Source of the DNA: Bacillota bacterium | GTDB lineage: Bacteria > Bacillota > Clostridia > Tissierellales > Sedimentibacteraceae | DNA: 11,473 nucleotides | Assembly (NCBI GenBank): GCA_023453025.1 | Contig: JAEXUD010000050.1 | Coordinates: 1 to 11,473 of the forward strand | Reading direction: 5' to 3' | Part shown: piece after piece, positions 1 through 7,667 of the stretch | Layout: every line of letters begins with the position of its first letter | Position numbering within the stretch: the first letter of the stretch is position 1 | Translations under genes and position numbers: made by a program | Notes under the pieces: generated by a model | What the model saw: the letters and a program-made list of their open reading frames with translations, nothing else | Databases searched by the model: none | Told to the model about the DNA's origin: nothing

Positions 1-1311
1 TATAGTCTGCTGGATATGTACGAAATATCCTCCTTCGGTTTCATACCTGTTGCAATTATTGCACATTTTGCAGGGCTTTTTACGTGCGGCCTGTTTGTCA
101 GGTCTCAGGCAGACGCCAAACGCATGATGCTTGTCGGAATGAGTATATGCATAGCTGCCACATTTCCCTTCTTTTTTTCTCCATCCGCATTATGGGTCGG
201 CGGCTTAATTATAGGTACATATATCAGCGGATGTGCGGTGGCGGCATGGGGATATTTTCTCAGGGCTTTTACACCCAAGAATGAGCGAATTAAATCATGT
301 GCGGATGTTCTGATATATTCCAATCTGGTAATGATTGCAGTCAACGTTGTTGCTATGAATTTGTCACCACTCATGGGGCTTGGACTATCTATGCTTTGCC
401 TTGTAATCGGTATAGCTTTTATTTGGATACTACCGGCAGAGTCAGAAAAAGAGCAGTCCAGAATACCGAATACTAATATACAAAGCGGTATTAAAAATCC
501 ATTGTTACTGCTATGCTTTTTTGTTTTCATCATAACAATTAATTCCGGTCTTATGTATCAAGTGATAAACCCTGCGTTTGAGCATATGACGGGTTTGGTA
601 AGCTGGTATTGGGCTGTGCCGTATATTGTGGCACTCGCTGTCATTCGAAATCTGCGTATGAAGACGAAGCGCTCCGGAATTTTATATGTCGGTATGGCAA
701 TGATTATGGGTGCATTTATCAGCTTTATGCTTTTGGGGCGAAGCGTATTTGATTATTTGATTGTTGATACGCTTATGCTTGGTGCTTGTGGTATATTTGA
801 TTTATTCTGGTGGAGTATCCTTGGAGAAATGCTGGAGTATACTGATAAATCAGCACAGCTGTTTGGTATCGGACTTTCCGCAAATGTGTTTGGTGTACTT
901 TTTGGAGGAGTGCTTGGAGTTGTTGTGAACTCTATTCATATTCCCGATGCGGAGGTAGCGGTTATTGCACTTACGGTTGTGTGTGTTACGCTTGTTATGC
1001 TGCCGCCTCTTAACCGTCAGCTTGTGTTGCTGCTGAAGAACCATGCCTATCTTGCTGCCTATGACAATATGATACAATCACAGCAAACTGACATTATAAG
1101 GCAAGTCAAATTAATCGATCCCCTGACTGCCAGAGAGCAGGAAGTGTTGCAGCTGATTCTTTCCGGGAAATCCAACCGTGAAATTGCCGGGACTTTATTT
1201 ATCACTGAAAGTACTGTAAAAACACATGCAAGAAATATATTCTCTAAATACGATGTAAGCAGCCGTGCTGAGCTCATCAGCAGTCTCCTGAAAAACCAAA
1301 TCGGAGGATGA
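1..1311 (+). CDS. Membrane LuxR-family transcriptional regulator (MFS-like N-terminus), 5' end outside the window
   Basis: Likely a membrane-bound signal-responsive transcription factor. The first ~345 residues are very hydrophobic and contain about 11 membrane helices arranged like a major facilitator protein. The C-terminus is a LuxR/GerE helix-turn-helix: counting from the ATG at 16, it starts near residue 370 with LTAREQEVLQLILSG and continues through NREIA and STVKTHARNIFSKY. MFS-LuxR fusions of this kind are known in Clostridia and Actinobacteria (Coriobacteriia), mostly with unknown ligands. An ATG lies at 16, but the frame is open to base 1 and no Shine-Dalgarno is visible before 16. 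An MFS fold would need about one more helix, so I infer the true start lies upstream of the window. A strong terminator follows 29 bp after the stop. Several arginines are CGN codons, unlike the genes after 3.6 kb. The family call is firm; ligand and targets are unknown. Confidence 0.85.
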   Translation, partial: YSLLDMYEISSFGFIPVAIIAHFAGLFTCGLFVRSQADAKRMMLVGMSICIAATFPFFFSPSALWVGGLIIGTYISGCAVAAWGYFLRAFTPKNERIKSCADVLIYSNLVMIAVNVVAMNLSPLMGLGLSMLCLVIGIAFIWILPAESEKEQSRIPNTNIQSGIKNPLLLLCFFVFIITINSGLMYQVINPAFEHMTGLVSWYWAVPYIVALAVIRNLRMKTKRSGILYVGMAMIMGAFISFMLLGRSVFDYLIVDTLMLGACGIFDLFWWSILGEMLEYTDKSAQLFGIGLSANVFGVLFGGVLGVVVNSIHIPDAEVAVIALTVVCVTLVMLPPLNRQLVLLLKNHAYLAAYDNMIQSQQTDIIRQVKLIDPLTAREQEVLQLILSGKSNREIAGTLFITESTVKTHARNIFSKYDVSSRAELISSLLKNQIGG

Positions 1312-1340
1312 AAAATAAAAACTGTAGAAATCTTAAATTA

Positions 1341-1377
1341 AAACACCTCTCATACTAAAGTATGAAAGGTGTTTTTT
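1341..1377 (+). terminator. Rho-independent terminator after the LuxR-type gene
   Basis: The arm 1341-1356 (AAACACCT then CATACT) pairs with 1359-1374 (AGTATG then AGGTGTTT) with one mismatch near the middle, and the hairpin ends in six T residues at 1372-1377. This should stop transcription of the LuxR-type gene and separate it from the two genes downstream. Part of the hairpin (1357-1366) can also pair with 1383-1392, so an alternative fold is possible. Confidence 0.85.
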
Positions 1378-1452
1378 GTAAATTCATACTTTGGGGGGAT
1401 GACTTTTTTTTTATTATTTATAAAATTAATGATGAGGGAGGATATAATACAG

Positions 1453-1962
1453 ATGAAAATAATTCGTAAACGACGCAATTGTTTTGCTTTGTTGTTCGTA
1501 GTCAGCATTTGTTTGGCAGTCTATTGCGGTGCGATATTTACAGTAGAAACTGCTATATTTTTTGGTATCATCAGCATTGTTTTTTTTATATTACTTGTGA
1601 GACAAAGCTGTCTGCTTTATTATGCAGCTCTCATCCTGGACAATCGCATTCTTTCTGTATCATCTGCTTTCATTTTTACACAAAGTACAAAAGTCAAAAA
1701 TTATACAGAAGAAATCGTAGTGTCCACTTTCGGTATATTGGCCGGCAGTAAAATCTACCGATGGGGTATCGACGGAGTTCACGGCGTACGGTTAATCACT
1801 GCTCGGATTGACAGGGCAAGAATGCAGCTAATATTTGGCTGTGCAGATCAAAACATGCAGGTGGAGCTATTGCATGGCATGACCGAACAGCAGGATGTAT
1901 TGAATGTTGCAAAAAGATTGCGGGATGAAACCGGTGTAACGGCAAAAATAAGTGATTGGTAA
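1453..1962 (+). CDS. Small membrane protein of unknown function, two N-terminal helices
   Basis: I do not recognise this 169-aa protein. A basic start (MKIIRKRR) is followed by two adjacent hydrophobic stretches, roughly residues 10-30 and 31-51, suggesting a membrane hairpin. The remaining ~115 residues are soluble and look beta-rich, with the motif YRWGIDGVHGVRL near 102-114, and end in GVTAKISDW. A two-helix anchor plus a beta-rich domain resembles small bacterial PH-like membrane proteins, but that is only an impression. I chose the ATG at 1453 because AGGGAGG lies at 1435-1441, 11 nt upstream. ATGs at 1429 and 1432 share the frame but sit inside or next to that site. The stop is 24 bp before the next gene, so the two are probably co-transcribed and may work together. 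CGN arginine codons match the neighbouring genes on both sides. Confidence 0.65.
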   Translation: MKIIRKRRNCFALLFVVSICLAVYCGAIFTVETAIFFGIISIVFFILLVRQSCLLYYAALILDNRILSVSSAFIFTQSTKVKNYTEEIVVSTFGILAGSKIYRWGIDGVHGVRLITARIDRARMQLIFGCADQNMQVELLHGMTEQQDVLNVAKRLRDETGVTAKISDW

Positions 1963-1986
1963 TGCGCAACGGAAGGAGGGATTACT

Positions 1987-3507
1987 ATGAAATTTTCAGA
2001 TAAACTGAATTTTATGATGACGATCACTAATACAACAAACAGTGCTCTGGCAGGACGGATATTGTTGGATGCTTCTTATATAAGCCGCCTGAGAAGGGGT
2101 AAGCGTCTTAAACCAAAGGACGAAGGAATTATACAAAGCATGGCTGCAAGTCTTGCGCGGCGCTGTTCTGACGACTATCAAATAAAGGCTGTTTCTGATG
2201 CGCTGAAGCTGACAATCATGCCGTCTGACAGTAAAGAGCTCGCCGAGGCGGTTGCGGATTGGTTGATTAATGATGATGCCGGAGTAGTTGAGCAGGTGGG
2301 AAACTTTTTAAATGGTCTTTCGGGTATGGGCAGACATTCTGTTACTATACCGCCTAAAGAGGAATGCCGGACACCTTTTCCGCTTGACATGGTATCTGTT
2401 TATTATGGTGTAGAAGGCAAGCGACGAGCAGCAGAGTACTTTCTTATGGAGGTAGCTGAGTGTGAGAAACCACAGACTCTCCTGCTGTTTTCTGATGAGG
2501 AGACTTCATGGATGACAGCCGATCCAAAATATGCCCGAAGATGGGCGGAGCTTATGATTCGAGTGCTCTCCGGAGGAAATAAAATCAAAATCATTCACAC
2601 TATCAGTCGGTATCTGGACGAAATGATGAGCGCTATAAGCCAGTGGGTGCCGTTGTATATGAGCGGGAACATCGAGCCGTATTTTTATCCCAAAAAACGG
2701 GACGGTGTTTTTAAGAGAACTTTGTTCATTGCTCCGGAGACAGCTGCGGTTGTTTCTAATTCCATCGGTGACCAGATTTCTCTTTCCGCCAATGTCTTGT
2801 ATCGAGACCGAGCCGTCGTGGCATGTTTTAAGGAGGAATTTATGCAATACTTGCAGCTGTGCCGTCCGCTCATGCGAATTTTTACCGTCAGAGATCGTGA
2901 TGCCTGCTACGATACTCTAACGGAATTTGAGCATGAGAGAGCTGACACACTTATGAAGACGGAATCTCTTTCCATACTGACTATGTCCGAAAATTTGCTT
3001 GAGTCAATTGTTGAACGTTCTGGTCTGGATGTACACAAATACAGTACTATCCATAATATGCGGCGCAGATACTTTTTTGACAGCCTTAAGTCAAATCGGT
3101 TTACTGAAATAATTCATCTGCCTGACATAGAGACGGTAAAACAAGGCAGTGTCAAGGTATCTATGTCATATATGCTTGAGGGTGGAACTTTATTTTACAC
3201 TCCTCAAGAGTATTGTGCTCATTTGGAGCAGGTAAAAGCTTTGCTTGTTTCTTGCGAGAATTATCACGTTTTTTTGGCGGACATAAGCACCGAAGAGCAA
3301 TATACTGTCTACGCAAGAGAAGAGCTTGGCGTTATTGTGGCAAAGATATCACAGCCGCCGATTGTATTGGCTTTGAATGAGAGCAATATGGTTGCGGCAT
3401 TTTGGGATTTTCTGAAAGATATGGTTGACGAAAAGTCTTACTTACCATCCGATAAAGCAGAAGTTATAGATGAAATACAAAAATATATTGTTGCCCTTAG
3501 AGGATAA
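1987..3507 (+). CDS. Putative HTH regulator with large uncharacterised C-terminal region
   Basis: A 506-aa, apparently cytoplasmic protein with no signal peptide or membrane helix. Residues ~15-40 fit a Cro/C1-type helix-turn-helix: a short helix around NSALAGRIL, a turn, then DASYISRLRRGKR, which matches the usual recognition helix (S-x-I-S-x-L/W-x-x-G-x-R). The remaining ~460 residues match no domain I can name. They include a segment with alternating strands and helices (GNKIKIIHTISRYLDEMM, about 197-214) and look like a sensor or effector module. The start is set by a strong Shine-Dalgarno (AAGGAGGG, 1973-1980) 6 nt before the ATG. It follows the two-helix membrane protein by 24 bp, and the pair probably form an operon. 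CGN arginine codons are common here (CGG, CGC and CGT all occur in the first 60 codons), in contrast to the AGA-only style of the genes that follow. DNA binding is inferred; regulatory target unknown. Confidence 0.7.
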   Translation: MKFSDKLNFMMTITNTTNSALAGRILLDASYISRLRRGKRLKPKDEGIIQSMAASLARRCSDDYQIKAVSDALKLTIMPSDSKELAEAVADWLINDDAGVVEQVGNFLNGLSGMGRHSVTIPPKEECRTPFPLDMVSVYYGVEGKRRAAEYFLMEVAECEKPQTLLLFSDEETSWMTADPKYARRWAELMIRVLSGGNKIKIIHTISRYLDEMMSAISQWVPLYMSGNIEPYFYPKKRDGVFKRTLFIAPETAAVVSNSIGDQISLSANVLYRDRAVVACFKEEFMQYLQLCRPLMRIFTVRDRDACYDTLTEFEHERADTLMKTESLSILTMSENLLESIVERSGLDVHKYSTIHNMRRRYFFDSLKSNRFTEIIHLPDIETVKQGSVKVSMSYMLEGGTLFYTPQEYCAHLEQVKALLVSCENYHVFLADISTEEQYTVYAREELGVIVAKISQPPIVLALNESNMVAAFWDFLKDMVDEKSYLPSDKAEVIDEIQKYIVALRG

Positions 3508-3616
3508 AGTCGGCTAAAAATGGAATTATTACATATGCATAATTAAGAAGTTCAGTAAAAATACTATGAAAAATTTTTAACAATCAATAAAAATTTATGG
3601 AAATTAAAATTATTAG

Positions 3617-3625
3617 TGTTATAAT
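3617..3625 (+). promoter_or_regulatory. Extended -10 promoter of crt
   Basis: TGTTATAAT gives a perfect TATAAT at 3620-3625 with an upstream TG one base away (extended -10). No convincing -35 box lies 16-18 bp upstream; the nearest sequence is AT-rich. Transcription would start near 3632, leaving a ~30-nt leader with AAGGAAGG at 3648-3655, 7 nt before the crt ATG. Confidence 0.6.
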
Positions 3626-3662
3626 TAGATTGCAAAAAATTTAAGAGAAGGAAGGTATTTTT

Positions 3663-4436
3663 ATGAGCTTTAAAAATTTATCAGTTGAAAAAAAAGAAGG
3701 TATTTGCACGGTGACAATTAGCAGCCCTCAAACCTTAAATGCATTGAATGCAGAAGTTTTAAATGAACTTGAGCTTGCATTTGACAGCATAAATGAAGAT
3801 GAGGAAGTACAGGTGGTAGTGCTTACGGGCGAAGGAAAGGCGTTTGTAGCAGGAGCAGACATTGCGTATATGAGAGAATTAGACCCTGCAGGAGCAAAAA
3901 AATTCTCTGAAGACGGTTCCAGACTTTTCAGAAAAATTGAAATGTTAAATAAGGTTGTAATTGCAGCAGTAAACGGATTTGCACTGGGCGGCGGATGTGA
4001 GCTTGCAATGGCATGCGATATTAGAATTGCTTCAGTTAAAGCCAAATTCGGGCAGCCTGAAGTAGGACTTGGAATTATACCCGGATTTTCAGGGACGCAA
4101 AGACTTGCCAGATTAGTTGGATTAGGAAGAGCAAAGGAATTAATTTTTACCGGCGGACATATAGATGCAGAAGAAGCATATAGGATAGGTCTTGTTAATA
4201 AAGTGACAGAAAAAGAAAAATTAATGGAAGATGTTTATAAATTAGCTGATAAAATAAAGTCAAACTCCAGAGTAGCATTAAAATATGCAAAGGAATCTAT
4301 GAATAGAGGAATTGAAACGGATATAGAAACCGGCATAGCATTTGAAGCAAACATTTTTGGATTATGCTTTGCTTCACAAGACAAAATGGAAGGTTTGAGT
4401 GCATTTATAGAAAAAAGACATCCAAATTTTCAATAA
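3663..4436 (+). CDS. crt: 3-hydroxybutyryl-CoA dehydratase (crotonase)
   Basis: A 257-aa enoyl-CoA hydratase/isomerase, the normal length for a short-chain crotonase. It converts (S)-3-hydroxybutyryl-CoA to crotonyl-CoA in the cytoplasm. The CoA/oxyanion-hole segment AGADIAYM is at 63-70 and GGGCELAMACDI at 109-120. The two glutamates matching the catalytic pair of rat enoyl-CoA hydratase are Glu113 and Glu133 (GQPEVGLGIIPG), spaced 20 residues apart as in the family. The C-terminal FIEKRHPNF is typical. AAGGAAGG lies 7 nt before the ATG. The gene has its own promoter and is separated by 185 bp from bcd, which also has its own. The short-chain role is inferred from the adjacent bcd-etfBA genes; sequence alone would also allow another acyl-CoA substrate. 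All but one arginine is AGA (one AGG). Confidence 0.93.
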   Translation: MSFKNLSVEKKEGICTVTISSPQTLNALNAEVLNELELAFDSINEDEEVQVVVLTGEGKAFVAGADIAYMRELDPAGAKKFSEDGSRLFRKIEMLNKVVIAAVNGFALGGGCELAMACDIRIASVKAKFGQPEVGLGIIPGFSGTQRLARLVGLGRAKELIFTGGHIDAEEAYRIGLVNKVTEKEKLMEDVYKLADKIKSNSRVALKYAKESMNRGIETDIETGIAFEANIFGLCFASQDKMEGLSAFIEKRHPNFQ

Positions 4437-4494
4437 ACCATTTTATGGAAAAAGAGTAAATAAAAGACTTTATTATTTTTTATAAAATTTTCGG

Positions 4495-4523
4495 TTGATA
4501 TTACTTAAACAAAGTAGTATAAT
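4495..4523 (+). promoter_or_regulatory. Sigma-A-type promoter of bcd-etfB-etfA
   Basis: TTGATA at 4495-4500 and TATAAT at 4518-4523 are separated by exactly 17 bp, close to the vegetative sigma-A consensus. The start would be near 4530, giving a ~90-nt leader. The -10 box and start point overlap a long inverted repeat, which suggests repression at this point. Confidence 0.8.
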
Positions 4524-4570
4524 TTAACCGTTGGTGTTAATGCTTTTTTTAACGCTAACGGTTAAATTAT
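4519..4570. promoter_or_regulatory. Paired palindromic operator candidate over the bcd start site
   Basis: Bases 4519-4540 and 4549-4570 form a 22-bp inverted repeat with two G-T positions and an 8-nt spacer; the outermost 12 bp of the 4521-4532 / 4557-4568 arms are perfect. Each arm is itself a palindrome of the form TTAAC-N7-GTTAA: TTAACCGTTGGTGTTAA at 4524-4540 and TTAACGCTAACGGTTAA at 4549-4565, centred 25 bp apart. Because the left arm overlaps the -10 box and the expected start lies inside it, a DNA-level operator for a dimeric repressor is more likely than an RNA hairpin. The regulator is unknown. The half-site spacing does not fit the clostridial Rex site (TTGTTAA-N4-TTAACAA). Confidence 0.55.
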
Positions 4571-4621
4571 TGACAAGCAACAATTTAATAGGGCAGAGAC
4601 AAAAAATTAAGGAGTGAAATC

Positions 4622-5761
4622 ATGAATTTTCAATTAAGCAAGGAACACGAAATGGCAAGACAGCTGTTTAGACAATTTGCTGTTAAAGAAGTTGAGCCAT
4701 TGGCTCAAGAAATTGATGAAGAAGAAAGATTTCCTGTTGAAACTGTTGAAAAAATGAAAAAACACGGCTTCATGGGAATACCGTTTCCAAAAGAATACGG
4801 CGGTCAAGGCTGCGATATCTTAACATATGTTATGGCAGTTGAAGAATTATCAAAGGTTTGCGGAACTACCGGAGTTATACTGTCGGCTCATACATCGTTA
4901 TGCGGCTCTCCGCTTTATGAATTCGGTACTGAAGAGCAGAAACAAAAATATTTAACAAAAGTAGCATCAGGAGAATGGCTTGGTGCATTTGGTCTTACTG
5001 AACCGGGAGCCGGAACAGATGCAGCAGGTCAGCAGACAAAGGCTGTACTTGACGGAGATCACTATGTACTGAACGGAACCAAAATATTTATTACAAATGC
5101 ATCCTATGCGGATGTTTATATAATAATGGCAATGACTGATAAATCACAAGGTACAAAGGGTATATCAGCATTTATAGTTGAAAAAACCTTCCCTGGTTTT
5201 TCAATAGGAAAAAAAGAGTTAAAAATGGGTATCAGAGGCTCGGCTACATGCGAACTTGTTTTCGAGGATTGCATAGTACCTAAGGAAAATCTTCTTGGAA
5301 GAGAAGGACAGGGCTTCAAAATTGCAATGAAGACACTGGACGGCGGAAGAATAGGTATAGCTTCTCAAGCGTTGGGTATCGCACAAGGTGCTATTGATGA
5401 AACTGTGAAATATGTAAAGGAAAGAAAACAGTTTGGAAGAACAATTTCAAAGTTTCAAAATACTCAATTCCAGCTGGCAGATATGCAGGCAAGAGTAGAT
5501 GCAGCAAGATTGCTGGTGTACAGAGCGGCTTGCAGCAAGGATGCAGGTGAGTCATACGGCGTTAATGCAGCTATGGCAAAGCTGTTTGCGGCAGAAACTG
5601 CTATGGAGGTAACAACAAAGGCTGTTCAGCTTCACGGCGGATATGGATACACAAGAGATTATCCTGTTGAGAGAATGATGAGAGACGCTAAGATAACTGA
5701 AATTTATGAAGGAACTTCAGAAGTTCAAAGAATGGTTATCAGTGCAAACATGTTGAAATAG
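4622..5761 (+). CDS. bcd: Butyryl-CoA dehydrogenase
   Basis: A 379-aa acyl-CoA dehydrogenase of typical short-chain length. It is a cytoplasmic FAD enzyme that in clostridia reduces crotonyl-CoA to butyryl-CoA, taking electrons through EtfAB. The first family signature, GAFGLTEPGAGTDA, is at 121-134, and the second runs from QLHGGYGYTRDYP (336-348) through MMRDAK. The catalytic base is Glu363 in IYEGTSEVQR, in the position of the catalytic glutamate of Megasphaera and mammalian short-chain enzymes. AAGGAG lies shortly before the ATG. The stop codon TAG ends at 5761, and its G is also the first base of the GGGAGG ribosome site of etfB, so translation of the two is probably coupled. Immediate linkage to etfB and etfA favours the butyryl-CoA role over amino-acid-derived acyl-CoA substrates, which are also possible in this family. 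Confidence 0.93.
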   Translation: MNFQLSKEHEMARQLFRQFAVKEVEPLAQEIDEEERFPVETVEKMKKHGFMGIPFPKEYGGQGCDILTYVMAVEELSKVCGTTGVILSAHTSLCGSPLYEFGTEEQKQKYLTKVASGEWLGAFGLTEPGAGTDAAGQQTKAVLDGDHYVLNGTKIFITNASYADVYIIMAMTDKSQGTKGISAFIVEKTFPGFSIGKKELKMGIRGSATCELVFEDCIVPKENLLGREGQGFKIAMKTLDGGRIGIASQALGIAQGAIDETVKYVKERKQFGRTISKFQNTQFQLADMQARVDAARLLVYRAACSKDAGESYGVNAAMAKLFAAETAMEVTTKAVQLHGGYGYTRDYPVERMMRDAKITEIYEGTSEVQRMVISANMLK

Positions 5762-5774
5762 GGAGGCAGAAAAA

Positions 5775-6557
5775 GTGAATATAGTAGTATGTATAAAACA
5801 GGTGCCTGATACAACAGAAGTCAGACTAGATCCTAAAACAAACACATTGATAAGAGATGGCGTGCCAAGCATCATCAATCCTGATGACAAGGCAGGTCTG
5901 GAAGCAGCATTAAGATTAAAAGATAATATGGGTGCACATGTAACAGTAGTTTCCATGGGACCTCCTCAGGCAGATTTAGCTTTGAGAGAAGCATTGGCTA
6001 TGGGCGCTGATGAAGCTATATTAGTAACAGACAGAGCATTTGGAGGAGCAGATACATGGGCTACTTCATCAACATTAGCTGCAGCATTAAACAACTTAAA
6101 ATATGATTTGATAATTACAGGAAGACAGGCAATCGACGGAGATACAGCTCAGGTTGGACCGCAGATTGCAGAACATTTGAAGCTTCCTAATATAAGCTAT
6201 GCCGAAAATATTCAGATAGACGGTGAGTATATAATTGTAAAAAGACAATATGAAGACAGATACCATACAATTAAAGCGAAACTGCCGGTATTAATAACAG
6301 CGTTGGCTGAGCTTAATGAACCGCGCTATATGTCACCGGGCGGAATTTTTGATGCATTCAGAGTAAAGAAGCCAACAGTCTGGAATCTGAAGGATTTAAC
6401 AGTTGATATTGAAAACATCGGTCTTAAAGGCTCTCCTACAAAGGTTAAAAAATCATTTACCAAAGGTGCAAAAGCGGCAGGTAAGGTATTTAACCTTGAA
6501 CCACAGGAATCAGCTGAATTAATAGTTGATAAGATGAAAGAAAAATTTATTTTATAG
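5775..6557 (+). CDS. etfB: Electron transfer flavoprotein, beta subunit
   Basis: A 260-aa ETF beta subunit. With EtfA it carries electrons for Bcd; in characterised clostridial Bcd-Etf complexes NADH oxidation is split between crotonyl-CoA and ferredoxin, and the beta subunit contributes to the bifurcating flavin site. The N-terminus VCIKQVPDT (4-12), the nucleotide-binding segment GRQAIDGDTAQVGP (116-129) and the family signature around LAELNEPRYMSPGG (177-190) are intact. The start is GTG at 5775, set by GGGAGG at 5761-5766 overlapping the bcd stop; the next gene begins 13 bp after this stop. Whether this pair bifurcates cannot be proven from sequence inspection, but the bcd linkage supports it. 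One arginine is CGC; the others are AGA. Confidence 0.92.
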   Translation: MNIVVCIKQVPDTTEVRLDPKTNTLIRDGVPSIINPDDKAGLEAALRLKDNMGAHVTVVSMGPPQADLALREALAMGADEAILVTDRAFGGADTWATSSTLAAALNNLKYDLIITGRQAIDGDTAQVGPQIAEHLKLPNISYAENIQIDGEYIIVKRQYEDRYHTIKAKLPVLITALAELNEPRYMSPGGIFDAFRVKKPTVWNLKDLTVDIENIGLKGSPTKVKKSFTKGAKAAGKVFNLEPQESAELIVDKMKEKFIL

Positions 6558-6570
6558 TAGGAGGAGCAGA

Positions 6571-7602
6571 ATGAATATTTCAGATTATAAAGGTATTTTT
6601 GTTTTTGCTGAACAAAGAGACCGAAAAGTACAAAAAGTTGCTCTTGAACTGATAGGCAAGGGCAAGGAATTAGCAAAGGATTTAAATACAACCGTAACCG
6701 CAGTACTGCTCGGAAAAGACATGATGGACGAAGCAAAAAAGCTTTGCTATGCAGGAGCAGATAAGGTTATATATGTAGATGACGATATACTTGATGTCTA
6801 TATGACAGAACCATATGTTTACACTTTGCATAAAATATTATTGGATAAAAAACCTGAGGTTGTAATCTATGGTGCAACAGCAATAGGAAGGGATTTGGCT
6901 CCAAGAGTTTCTGCAAGAATTCACACAGGCTTAACAGCAGACTGCACAGGACTGACCATTGAGCCGGATGATGCAGAACCTGAAAAGTTAAATCTTATGA
7001 TGACAAGACCTGCTTTTGGCGGAAATATAATGGCAACAATCGCATGCCCTAACCATAGACCTCAGATGGCAACTGTAAGACCCGGAGTTATGAAGGCAGC
7101 TAAATCTTCAGAACAAAACCCGGTAAATATAGAAGAATATAAAATAGATATACCTAAAGAATGCAGAAATGTTGAAATATTGGATGTTACAAAGATAATA
7201 CAGCAAAGAATGAATATTGAAGATGCAAAAGTCCTGGTATCAGGCGGAAGAGGAATGCACGGTCCTGAAAATTATCCGATGCTTGAAGAACTGGCAGGCT
7301 TATTGGGAGGAACAATATCAGCCTCAAGAGCTGCAGTAGATGCGGGCTGGGTACCAAAGGACAGACAGGTTGGTCAGACAGGAAAGACAGTCAGACCAAA
7401 TCTTTATATAGCATGCGGTATTTCAGGAGCAATACAGCATTTAGCAGGAATGGAAGAATCAGAATTTATCATTGCAATTAACAAGGATGAAACCGCACCG
7501 ATATTTGACGTGGCTGATGTCGGTATTGTCGGAGATATATTCAAGGTTGTACCATTATTGATTGATGAGCTGAAAAAAGAAAGAACTAATGCAGTAAAAT
7601 AA
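6571..7602 (+). CDS. etfA: Electron transfer flavoprotein, alpha subunit
   Basis: A 343-aa ETF alpha subunit, partner of EtfB. The C-terminal FAD-binding domain is complete: SGGRG (224-228), SRAAVDAGW (252-260), QVGQTGK (266-272), GISGAIQH (283-290) and INKDETAPIFD (303-313), the last followed by GIVGD. These contact the mobile FAD that passes electrons to Bcd. No N-terminal ferredoxin domain is fused, unlike some clostridial long EtfA proteins. AGGAGG at 6559-6564, starting two bases after the etfB stop, lies 6 nt before the ATG. This is the last gene of the unit: a strong hairpin follows 13 bp after the stop, and no 3-hydroxybutyryl-CoA dehydrogenase or thiolase gene follows, unlike the classic C. 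acetobutylicum crt-bcd-etfBA-hbd order. Confidence 0.93.
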   Translation: MNISDYKGIFVFAEQRDRKVQKVALELIGKGKELAKDLNTTVTAVLLGKDMMDEAKKLCYAGADKVIYVDDDILDVYMTEPYVYTLHKILLDKKPEVVIYGATAIGRDLAPRVSARIHTGLTADCTGLTIEPDDAEPEKLNLMMTRPAFGGNIMATIACPNHRPQMATVRPGVMKAAKSSEQNPVNIEEYKIDIPKECRNVEILDVTKIIQQRMNIEDAKVLVSGGRGMHGPENYPMLEELAGLLGGTISASRAAVDAGWVPKDRQVGQTGKTVRPNLYIACGISGAIQHLAGMEESEFIIAINKDETAPIFDVADVGIVGDIFKVVPLLIDELKKERTNAVK

Positions 7603-7615
7603 AACAAATAAAATA

Positions 7616-7650
7616 AATTGGTGAATAGCTGAGCTATTCACCAATTGTTT
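7616..7650. terminator. Bidirectional terminator between etfA and the SASP gene
   Basis: AATTGGTGAATAGC (7616-7629) and GCTATTCACCAATT (7633-7646) form a perfect 14-bp stem with a 3-nt loop. GTTTATCTATTT follows on the plus strand, and the upstream A-rich tract (7603-7615) gives a T-rich tail on the minus strand. It therefore fits the ends of both convergent genes. Confidence 0.85.
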
Positions 7651-7667
7651 ATCTATTTATTTATTAC

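Noticed and set aside
105..533. 142-codon minus-strand ORF opposite the LuxR-type gene
   Set aside because: It is antisense to a well-supported membrane protein gene and has no recognisable domain.
4459..4481. Possible terminator after crt (AATAAA-AGAC-TTTATT then T run)
   Set aside because: The stem is six A-T pairs only and too weak to call; read-through from crt into bcd is possible.
4521..4568. Rex-binding site in front of bcd
   Set aside because: The inner half-sites TGTTAA and TTAACG are 8 bp apart, whereas the clostridial Rex site has a 4-bp gap.
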